From positions 1,728 to 65,727 of the forward strand of contig NKYR01000033.1 in the NCBI GenBank assembly GCA_003184365.1: DNA of 64,000 nucleotides, written 5' to 3'. This stretch comes from Evernia prunastri (Eukaryota; Ascomycota; Lecanoromycetes; Lecanorales; Parmeliaceae). Position 1 is the first letter of the stretch; every line of letters starts with the position of its first letter. The notes under the pieces were generated by a model. It did no database searches and had not been told where the DNA came from. It was given only the letters and a program-made list of their open reading frames with translations. Shown here piece by piece: positions 42,767-51,835 of this stretch. Position numbers and translations under genes: made by a program.

Positions 42767-45700
42767 CTATTCCATCGCCCTTCGTATAAACGCAGCCACT
42801 TCTTGAGTCTTCTCCCCCGCCATCATTGTGAAATGATTAGCATCGCCCATCGTCTCAATGATCATATTATCGCCACTCAGCAAGCCATCCCAGCCGTTGG
42901 GATCGAAATCTGTCCGGTTGTTCAGCATCCATCTCATTCCCCACGGAGCGTCGCTCATATCCGGTCTCGGACTGTCGGGGTACTTGCATACGCCATCGCG
43001 GGCCCAGATCAAACGTGACGGCGGTGCCCGACTGGATGGAAACGATTTAGCCCGATATCGATCCAACGATTTCACCAAGGCCAGAAAATAGGGCATCAGC
43101 CACGGGGGCGGCGGTTTGTCGCCTTCGCCGTGCAGACCGGCGTCCTTCAAGAAATCAAGCAGTCGCGACGGGAACTTTTCAAGGCCGATGGGAAAGGGGA
43201 AATCGATAAGGATCAGACGCTCGATCTTTTCGTTAACACGATCAAGTTCCTGTGCGGCGTCGAATGCTCAAATACCTCCTGCGGACCAGCCGGCGAAGTA
43301 GTAGGGTCCATGAGGCTGTCTACGGCGGATTTCCTGTAGATAGCGAGGTGTGAGTGCCTCGATACCGCAATACATGTTTTGAGGCGCGTTCACATATGGA
43401 CAATTGAGGCCATATATCGCGATATCGAATGAAATCCGAGGGAGTGAGCTGTAAGCCGTCGCGGATCCGGAGCCTTCCGGGAAGAGAAAGAGTGTCTTAG
43501 TGGCAGTTTTGGGACTACCCTGCATCAGCACCGAGCTTGCCAAGGGTATGCCGTCGCTGAAAATATTTGACGGTGCACGAGCCCTCTCGTTAGTCTCTTC
43601 ATCGTCCAAACTCGACTTGTCAGTATCGTCGTCGCCAGACGCTGCCGAGGCCGAATCCAGCTCTAATGGTGACCGGGAGGTAGATTCATGGGTTGACGGT
43701 GTTGTTTTCGTTATTTGTAAGGCTTGCAAGAGATCAGCGACTACAAAGCAATCGGCGAACAGTGAGCCGTCCGCATCCAGCCCCAGCTCTTCACGCAATC
43801 TGCCTGCGATGTTCAAAGAGAGAAGCGAGTCCACCCCAAGCTCCACAAAGTCACTGCTTGGTACGAGTTCCGACTTCTCGAGGTCTATCTCTTCTGCCAG
43901 AATTTCCATAACTCGCGGCGCAGCCTCACTTTTATCGAACTGAGATGAAGCTGTTGCAGAACCTGCCACGCTCATACTTGCGGGTGCGCTCCTCTTGAGC
44001 TTCGGGGTAATCTTGTATTCACCCTTATCGAGTGTAGGGGATTTGGATATGCTTTTTGTAGCTTTTGCACTTGGCGAAATGTTGTCAAGGATTTGCTGGG
44101 GAACGCCTCGGGACTAACTGGGATTAGTCTGTGTATTTGCAGAGAATAAAATGCTGTCTCACTTTGACGCCCTGATAATTGACGACCACATCTTCGCCGT
44201 CGAAAATGTATACATCTCCAGTATACAATGTACCATCAATGTTTTGCAGTCTGATGTAGCTTTGATAAGTCTTTTCGCGCGAAAACCGTGTAGCAAAACG
44301 CAATGAGTCCCACCCGTGATTGATAAATACCTGATGCTTCGAATCAAATCCATCATTAGTATTCATGACAAAGCCGCCAAGATGACCAAGACAATCGATC
44401 CAATACGGGCTAATATAGTGGTTCTCTTTCTTGTCTGTCGTTTGAAATCTCATCTTAGCTGTGACTTCGAGCTGTGAGCTATTGAGTATGATCTCTTGTA
44501 TGTCTCGATAACATGGATCATAATCAACAACAAGAGCACTGAAGAGCTTGTAAGCAAGATTATGTTTGATTTTGTGACTCTGTCCCTTATCGACATCTTT
44601 CTCCAAGGAGTTGATTCGACTTCGAATCAAGTAGGCGTTACGTTTCTATTCTTTCAGCCAATCTTCGATTTCTTCAATAATGGCTACGTAATTGGCGTGG
44701 TCGGCCAGTTTCGTATCATCGGCAGTGACGCTGTAAAAGTTGATCAAAAGACGTCGGGCACTCCAGTCTGCAGACGCTGAAGCACGGAGTAGTCGAGGCT
44801 TATCTTCAGTGACGGTCAGTGCCTTGTTGACGGTAATGTTGGTAAAGATTGAGGCTTGCGCTCCCACATGAGGCCTGGTCATTCTATGAGCCTTGTAAGT
44901 TCTTCACATTACATTTCACTGACGTCAATAGGTCACTCACGAGTAGGCTTCTGCAGAGTGGTTTGTAAGTACTCCCAGGATCAAGCCTCTGATGGGATCA
45001 TTATCGAATTCTGCGTCCTCCAACCTCTTCAGTATCATTGTTCCCACAGCATCGGCTCTGCAATATCCATTTGCGTCGTTATCGAAAGTGTTACAGTTTC
45101 CTGTGGATGATAGAAAGTGACCCGGTCAAGGCCAGCAAAGTTGTCTGGGTTCGTCATAACATTTATGCCGCCAACGATGGCAGTACCGCAATCATCTCGC
45201 CATAAGGAGTTGCAGGCCGTGTGGATGGCAGCAAAACTCGAAGAACACGCTGTATCGATGCTGATACTGGGACCACTAAATTTGAAATGATAATTAATAC
45301 GTCCCGGAATGAAAGCACGGTTGCCACCTGGAATGAAGTATGTATTAATATTCTGGCGGCTGTTCACTTCCCTCCAATCATCACTGGTTGTATTATAAAA
45401 GATATCGACACAATTTCGTTGGGTCGATGAAGTTGTGTCTGGTACAAATGTGCAGGATGCTCCAGAATCTCTCTATGCTCTCAGCATCGGGAAATCTTCC
45501 CCCGTACCCAATAATTGCGATCTTCGATTGCTCTGGCTTGCCACTCGGGCTTGAAGACGAATGGTGGTAAATTTGAGACATGCAGGAATTATTGATGATT
45601 GCCTGCGATTGGCTGGCCCGTGAGAGACTTGAAGCAAGACTTTGAGCTGCAGAATTAAGGATTTGATAGATAGTGATGGGCGAAGGAGGAGATGGATCAC

Positions 45701-46753
45701 AAAATTGCATGGCGCTCTCTTTCAGCACATTGTCCCAGCGAAGTTGGTCAATCAGATCGTCATTCAGGGCAACTTGCAATAGAGACCCGTAATTAGATTC
45801 CGAGACTGCTCTCCCAGCCGCACTAGAGATTAGAGGAAATTTTGACCCATAAGAATAGAGTATTGCCTGATCACACGGAGCTAGAATTGCGTCAACCTCA
45901 TGCGGCCCATAGATGTGAGGTGCGTGGTACGGAGAATTTATCGGAAGCCGAATTGGTTTGAGAGTGAAGAAAGGCTCTAATTGCAATAGCGGCTGGAGAA
46001 CCCTAGAGGGGCCGCTGATCGTTACGGTGGTTGGAGTCACGGCACTCACGTAAGGCCTTGAAGTTTTCGAAAGACCCTACTGGATTCAATAAAAGTCTCA
46101 AAGTTGGCGTCAGGAACCCACAATTTTTTTGGAGAACGCATTACACAGGGTAAAGGTCTGTTCCTCTTGCATACCTACTAGCATCGACCATGTTCGTGGA
46201 GCAACAGAGTGGGTTTCGATATCGTTGCGGGCTTCAAAAGACTTTAGGCCCGTTCGAAATGCGACGATTACTGCCTCTATAGCCGCTGGAAGAAGCTCAG
46301 CAACTGTTTGGGATGTACTAATGGCAGCGGCTGCAAAGGATCCAGTACATAACCCCAATGCATAACTTGTCGAGCTGTGAGGATATCGCCGTGATCCTTC
46401 ACTGTAGTATCTACTTACATTTAGTCTTCGCCGCTGTTTGGAGCAGTAGTGGTGACGACATACTTTACGAAACGGCCAAGTTGATTGATGCAAAGCAAAA
46501 CGAATTCGAGAGCTGGATTGCCCCCATTCCCACGGCGTCTGGCCGTCAACAGCTCCAGCAGGGTAGTGAAACGTGGAAACCATTCTTGTTATACGGTAGG
46601 TATGTGTGCTATCTCGGCACGCATTGCACAAGTAACACGCTCAAAGAATGAGATCAAAACAGTATTGTCGTTGACATGCAGAATTTTGCGCAAGTCAGCA
46701 TCAGAGGCATTGGTTTGGTCCCCGAATATAAACATTTGGCTTGGCGTCTCCAT
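42767..46753 (-). pseudogene. NR-PKS remnant A (SAT-KS'-PT'-ACP-TE; AT absent)
   Basis: Minus strand from ATG 46753. The SAT N terminus (METPSQMFIFGDQTNA) hits in-frame TAA at 46591-46589 and again at 46423-46421, then a typical 44-nt intron, then YALGLCTGSFAAAAIS. Frame changes occur near 46115 and 46080-46030. The KS starts at about 45520 (SKIAIIGYGGRFPDAESIER), loses an internal block near 45400, and keeps the active-site segment SIDTACSSSFAAIHTA. At about 44835 the KS (MTRPHVGAQASIF) runs in frame straight into product-template sequence (NKALTVTEDKPRLLRASAS), so the KS C terminus, the whole AT and the first half of PT are missing. An in-frame TAG lies at 44648-44646. The ACP (ELGVDSLLSLNIAGRLREE) is intact. 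The TE has GPYYFAGWSAGG followed by TGA at 43270-43268 and then continues to a normal end at 42767. The TE resembles AflC-type enzymes. Confidence 0.88.
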
Positions 46754-48062
46754 CTTGAGGGTTTAATGCAAAGTTAATTCACCAAGGGAGAAAAGCAAGA
46801 ATGTCGAAGCCTGGTCACTGTCACTTGCACAGGCTCCAACGTACCTTTGTCGAGGTTCGAGTCTTTGTCGGAACTGAATTCTTGCAGAAGTTCTACCACA
46901 GATGACAGTTGAAAGGCCCGTGAGCAGAACATCATTGCTAGGGTTGTCAACCTTCTAATATCCAAGTCTGTCAACGGTGAAACGCTTCGGTACCCGCGCT
47001 CGGGCAGAGCCGGGGATGTCGTTCATCTTCCTGGCCGTTTCCGCGGAAAAGACGGGTCTACAGAAGTTGAACCCGATCTAAGCAACCCGATTCGTGGAGA
47101 ATCCGTGCGGGTGCTTGGCAAAACCGAGAAATTTGGATACAATAGCAAAGCAGTCCCTGTACCCCCTCCTCCCGCCCAACCCGATTCCTGAGATTTCGGG
47201 GACCATCTAAGTAAGGTTACGCAGCCAGTCAACGTAATCGAAATCAGCTAGTTGCTTCAGTATAGCTATAATTGCTCGAGCTTGGGCCAAAAACCGGCCT
47301 TCGGGGTAGGAAGACATGCAAGTCTTCGGAATATCCTCATATCTAGCAGGCTCACATCGTCAATGCTTCGATAAACCCCGAAGTGCTTGCCGGCCACGCC
47401 AGATACCGTCTGCAGCCCCGCTTGGATCCACGCGGCTTGATTCGTAAGACTTCAAGCGGTCATCTGTCCAATGGACGTCCACCTGCGGCCAACTGTGAGA
47501 GAATAAAATAAGATTTTGATCGTTGGCGCGGGTAAACATTACAGTACCATTGCGCACTGCAATAGGATCTCGTCTTCGGAAGCCCAGCTCAGATGAGCGT
47601 ATAAGAGATCGTTGAGGTCGAGATCGTTCGATCTGAAAGACCGATCGAATTTTGCACCGCTGGAAGAGAATACTGCGAGGCTGTTTCCGGTCAGGAAGAT
47701 GGTGCAGGTGAAGACTGCGGCTGCGGATGCTGAGATAGACCTGAATACGTTTGATGTCAGAAGATCGGGCGATGCGTAGCACCACAGCGTGGCGAAGAGC
47801 GTGGGCTGAGCTTGTGCACACTACTCTTTCGACCGGGGAAGACAGATGTTGCAATGTGTGAGAAAAGGACGTTCATACGATCACGACTTACGCAGGGAGC
47901 AGTCATTTCTTCAAACAGTCGACGCGTATTCGTAATACTATTGCATGACTGGCAAATCTCGGACTTCAATCTGGCTAGAGTGGCCACAGTACAGCGTATG
48001 ACTCTGCTTCACCATTTTCTTGTTGCCAATTACTTGATTGATTGATGCATGGCCATTTGGAA
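46754..48062. other. intergenic between PKS remnant A and the OMT pseudogene
   Basis: PKS-A promoter with the AflR-type site. A minus-strand frame at 46974-46774 (LDIRRLTTLAMMFCSRAFQL) and overlapping minus-strand frames at 47990-47360 may be relics of further cluster genes, but I could not assign a family or a splice model. A GC-rich patch at 46985-47215 resembles the GC-rich repeat at 49.6-50.1 kb only weakly. Confidence 0.4.
46850..46860. promoter_or_regulatory. AflR-type binding palindrome TCGN5CGA
   Basis: The sequence TCGAGGTTCGA matches the TCG(N5)CGA consensus known for AflR binding. It lies 97 bp upstream of the PKS-A start codon at 46753, a typical distance for a fungal activator site. 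Confidence 0.6.
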
Positions 48063-49539
48063 TCATGCTAAGAAATCCTCCAAGCAAGTCACAGCCAGGC
48101 TATGAAGGTCATCACGTACGGCATGCGCAGCCTCAGCCACAGCACGACCTTGTTTTGCTTTCCACACCACCTCGATGACGCCCATGGTGCTCCATTCCGG
48201 CCGCATGATGTTTTGGACCACAAATCGCTCGCGCGAAGCAAGCCAGTCCATTGGGCTCTGGTACGCTCGGCGCCATTGAAGCAAGCCGCCATGACGAGGT
48301 CGGCATTTCTACCACGCATGTTCGTCATCGGCTAGCAGTCTTGAGAGGCGACGGACGTCTTGGTTGGGATCCAAGAAATGCATGGGGACTTACAGCCCCG
48401 TCTTCTCCATTACTACCGTCTCAGGGTAATCACTTACAATGTATTTGTATATCAAAACGCGGGTGCCGTCATCTAAAAACGGAATCAGATTCCGCAGGAT
48501 CTTGAGGCAGTAGCCATGGATCCAGTTGCGGAAAATCCAGCCGAAGAGATACGCCTCCGGCGCTGCCTTTTTCGGAGTCTGCTCGCCAAAGAAGTCGTGC
48601 ACCATGAACTCGATACGGCCGTCGTATTCTTTTGGCAACGCCGCCCGGCCCTGCTCCACTGTGCCGGGGAGGTCGAGAACGACGAACTTGACATTCTTAG
48701 TCGCCTTTACCGCACCCACGAGACACCACCCTGGCGGCCGCCCATATCTACTACCGTCGCGTCGGGATAATCGGTCGAAGCCCAGTTGAAGCCAGCGACG
48801 AGATGCTTCAGATCCCAGCCTTCATCCTTGGTGAAAAAGCGCATGCCGGCGCCGGAACGGCCGGCACGCTCGGGATTCTGGCCAAGAAATTGATAGACAC
48901 CGAGATCGGTGCTGTTGACAAGACTTGAAGCGGTTTCATTCTGCTCGCCCGAGTCGCCGTACTTTGAGAGGACGTCAAAAATGCTGCCGGATATTGGGAC
49001 AAGCTCTGAAGTCTCGCGGCCTACGGCGTCGAAGAAATCCGGGTCTATGACCATCAGTCGCGAAGCTGCCGTGTGACAGACTTCGTTGGAAGACGATTGG
49101 GCGAAGACGCGATTGGCCATTGCGGGACGCAGGAATCTACGGGCCATAGGTTCAGAGATGCCGCTCGCAGAGGCGATCTCTTGTTACGTCGCGGATCCAT
49201 CGATGGGGACAGCTTGGGGGAGCCTGTAGCTGTAGACAGCGCGAAGGGAGAGAAGATCACACGACTGGAGTTATTAGTATGGAAAAACTGTTGTGGGCGT
49301 ATATTGGGTGAGGACATACACCGAAGAGAATGTCGGCAGTTGCACGCACGGGTCCCTGCGTTATTGCTTCAGTGTATGTGTCGAGTCGATAAGAGCGTCT
49401 CTGGCGGACTCCAGCCCGGGAGAGAGCTCAATAAGACTGTCGTGGTCGAAAGACGGAGACGGTCGCTTTTGAGAAGCCAGATGCTCGTCAAGCCGTTTCG
49501 CGTTGATTACTCGGCAAGTGAGGTCAAGGAAGGCATCAT
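48063..49539 (-). pseudogene. O-methyltransferase pseudogene (SAM-dependent, AflO-like type)
   Basis: The methyltransferase is readable along its whole length but broken several times. From the ATG at 49539 an early TAA is followed by a frame change into RLDEHLASQKRPSPSFDHD. Another frame change lies near 49361 and a normal-looking intron near 49310-49265. Then come VYSYRLPQAVPIDGSAT and an in-frame TAA at 49196-49194, followed by QEIASASGISEPMARRFLRP. The SAM-binding region VVDMGGRQGGVS changes frame near 48720 into KATKNVKFVVLDLPGTVEQG. FGWIFRNWIHGYCLKILRNL follows, then an intron near 48390-48335, NADLVMAACFNGAERT, and a last frame change near 48228 before RFVVQNIMRPEWSTMGVIEV. At least five independent lesions make a sequencing artefact unlikely. 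The family is the one in which polyketide-cluster O-methyltransferases fall. Confidence 0.85.
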
Positions 49540-49582
49540 GTACAGGATGGCAAAGCATAAGATGAAATACAACAGATCAACG

Positions 49583-49776
49583 CAGTTGTGATATAAATGA
49601 ACCAAAATGTCGCCATCTCGTTGCGAGATTATTTAATATTACTGACCGCTCGCGAATCGGATCCTCCTTCCCTTCCGGGGGGGGGGGGCCTCTCATGCAC
49701 TCGTTAGTGTACCAAGGGGTTGATTCCGACCCAGGCAAGTCCGTATGGGGCCTATTTCCCGCTCGGGCAAGTTGTT
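49583..49776 (+). repeat. direct repeat, copy 1, ending at the N
   Basis: 194 bases starting CAGTTGTGATATAAATGAAC and ending GCTCGGGCAAGTTGTT. It is followed directly by N at 49777 and an almost perfect second copy. The only difference I see is the length of a G run (12 here, 10 in copy 2). Confidence 0.95.
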
Positions 49777-49777
49777 N

Positions 49778-49969
49778 CAGTTGTGATATAAATGAACCAA
49801 AATGTCGCCATCTCGTTGCGAGATTATTTAATATTACTGACCGCTCGCGAATCGGATCCTCCTTCCCTTCCGGGGGGGGGGCCTCTCATGCACTCGTTAG
49901 TGTACCAAGGGGTTGATTCCGACCCAGGCAAGTCCGTATGGGGCCTATTTCCCGCTCGGGCAAGTTGTT
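49778..49969 (+). repeat. direct repeat, copy 2, beginning after the N
   Basis: 192 bases repeating the preceding segment. The identity, the G-run length difference and the single N point to two contig ends overlapping without being merged rather than to a real duplication. Confidence 0.95.
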
Positions 49970-50110
49970 ACGGGGCATTAGGTCCCCAAAAATGATCCCC
50001 GAGAGCGGGCTTTGTCTGATTCCGATCCCGGTAAGTCCGTACAGGCTTGGAGTCCCTGGAGGTGGGCCCCGGAAGCGGGATTTTTGGGTCCCCGGGTAAC
50101 GCAGAGTAAT
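49915..50110. repeat. GC-rich internally repetitive segment, possible transposon remnant
   Basis: The phrase TGATTCCGA.CC.G..AAGTCCGTA occurs twice (about 49913-49938 and 50019-50043), with GCGGG/CCCGC and GGTCCCC/GGGGACC motifs alternating between. The base composition differs from the flanks. It has no coding capacity. Confidence 0.5.
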
Positions 50111-51127
50111 GAAAATCTTTCGGCCAATACGTAGTGTAAGCGGAAAAAAAAGGCCGTGAGGTAGTCAACTCTCTTGGCAACATTTCCGAGGGCTTCATGA
50201 AAGATCTTCTCTGCAGGCAGCAGCGAGCAGCATTCTGGAGTCACACTGCGAACCACCTGGCACTGGGAAAAATTTTCAACGAAGGCCTGCCCCACACCTT
50301 CGACAATTAGACCACTTTCTCAACAATGATGTGGCTGATTCGAGCTCTTGCCTAGGTATCAATGCTGGACGTGGACCACAGAAGGGTACCTAGGTATTCT
50401 GAAAATCTCTCTTGGCCAGTCGCTGCGCAACTCTTTAGTGGTTCCAATGATAACTCTCTGAGGTAAAGGGATCTGATTCATGCAGCTCATTCCTTGGCTT
50501 GAGAGCAGCCCACGCAAGCCATTTACGCTAATGGAGGATGCAGTAGCTTCGAATAAACGGATGAGAATAATGCATGAAGGACTGCGACTTTGCGAGGTTG
50601 AGGCATTAATGACTGACCCTAGCCTAGCCTTGCACCAGAAGCGTGGTATCGAAGGTCAGTAATCCCTAAGCCAGAAAGGGACTCGAGGCCACACCTGTGT
50701 TGACTTAGCGAGCGTAGACGGTTCACAGGAGCAAAGGAGCATGCTCATGGCGCCGAACTCCTAGATACAGTATTTAGACCTTTGGAGCATATTGACCAAC
50801 CTGTTGGCCACTGAAGCACCGAGGCTCCTTTGAAAAGTTATCAGACTCTTTCGAAGGACTAAAGTTGTTGTGATGTGATGTAGGTAACGTTTGATTTGTC
50901 AACCTTCTCTGTAGAGGAGCATCGTTACTGGTAGTACATGCCAAGCATAGTAGGGCTGAGAGGCTAACATTTCCAACAAAACCCGCCGTCAGAGCGTCCA
51001 TATCAACCAGCTGATTGAGCCTTGCGATTTCTTCGGTTCAAGAATGGGCGCAAGATCACGGGCTCATGTGGAACAGCCATTGGAGCACTTCACAACCACA
51101 ATTGTTATGAACTTCTGACGCGTGGCA

Positions 51128-51264
51128 TAGTAGACGATGATATGCACGGATAGTATCAACTTTCGTCGCCATCACTGATGTTGATTGGAGTATCACACTT
51201 GCTGGGCTTTATGCGTTTCGGAGGCACAGCGGTGACGTTCGCAAAGTAGACCCAGGCTCGGAAC
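51128..51264 (+). repeat. dispersed repeat, right copy
   Basis: Counterpart of 34205-34341 in the same orientation. It lies directly downstream of the secreted-protein gene that ends at 51278, so it may be a duplicated 3' flank of that gene or of a lost paralogue. Confidence 0.7.
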
Positions 51265-51277
51265 AATACTTTGACTC

Positions 51278-51835
51278 TCATTGGGGAACTGCAACAGTGA
51301 GATTCGACACGATGGAGCCCAGATCAGACGGTGGCGTATCCTTGACGCTTGTCGAATACAGCGTCAACTCCACATGCTTATCCTGTCCCGTGAGAGTGGA
51401 TCCACCAATCCCGGCCTCACCGAATTCCACGCATTCCTTCAAGACATGCATGACTCTCAGCCGGATGATGCGCCACGAAGAATGGTCCTCCACGGAACGC
51501 GCCGCAAAGCGAACCGTCACACCGCACGTTCCAACCTCCTCGGAAACGGGCAACCGATGGCGATCTTCAAGTGCACTGATGCTGAACTCTGGATATATCG
51601 TCCTGTGCCTTCCCGGGTCGGTATGTACGTCTCCAGGCTGGTCGGCGGGGAGTTTGTTGATGGCAATACGGCAGTCGGTGGAGAGGAGTCCATGTCCGAA
51701 GCTGAAAAGGTTGCAATTGACTGGGATTGCCCCAGAGACTGAGGATGCCGAACTTTGGACGGGCACTGCGACCAAGGCCGGCATGCAATGTACATGCACA
51801 GAAACGAGGCAAAATGCTAGGCGTGCTGGACGCAT
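51278..51835 (-). CDS. secreted protein of unknown function
   Basis: Intact single exon, 185 aa, ATG at 51835. A likely signal peptide (MRPARLAFCLVSVHVHC... to about residue 28) is followed by a mature part with few Cys. Recognisable features are STDCRIAINKLPADQPGD, EVGTCGVTVRFAARS and SSWRIIRLRVMHVLKECVEF, a pattern (Cys-x3-Ile-Asn-x-Leu-Pro, later Cys-x-Val-x-Val, then a Trp-x-Ile-Arg helix and Cys) shared by many small secreted fungal proteins. Function is unknown. The overlapping plus-strand frame (51297-51854) is a shadow. It sits just outside the decayed cluster. Confidence 0.72.
   Translation of the reverse strand: MRPARLAFCLVSVHVHCMPALVAVPVQSSASSVSGAIPVNCNLFSFGHGLLSTDCRIAINKLPADQPGDVHTDPGRHRTIYPEFSISALEDRHRLPVSEEVGTCGVTVRFAARSVEDHSSWRIIRLRVMHVLKECVEFGEAGIGGSTLTGQDKHVELTLYSTSVKDTPPSDLGSIVSNLTVAVPQ

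Larger units (their letters stand above)
49540..51277. other. intergenic with GC-rich repeats and an assembly join
   Basis: Contains the N-flanked duplication (49583-49969), a GC-rich internally repetitive patch to about 50110, and then unremarkable sequence up to the right dispersed repeat. No gene is supported. Confidence 0.5.

Noticed and set aside
34603..46753. The idea that PKS remnants A and B are two halves of one rearranged gene
   Set aside because: Both contain their own SAT, KS and TE sequences, and these differ clearly, so they are two genes.
47360..47990. Minus-strand frames upstream of PKS remnant A as an extra cluster gene
   Set aside because: Some stretches look coding, but no family or exon chain could be established; mentioned only as possible relics.
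49629..49645. TAATATTAC nonanucleotide, as in origins of circular Rep-encoding ssDNA viruses
   Set aside because: The flanking stem is only about 5 bp, no Rep-like frame is nearby, and a 9-mer is expected by chance in this much sequence. It appears twice only because the segment is duplicated at the assembly join.
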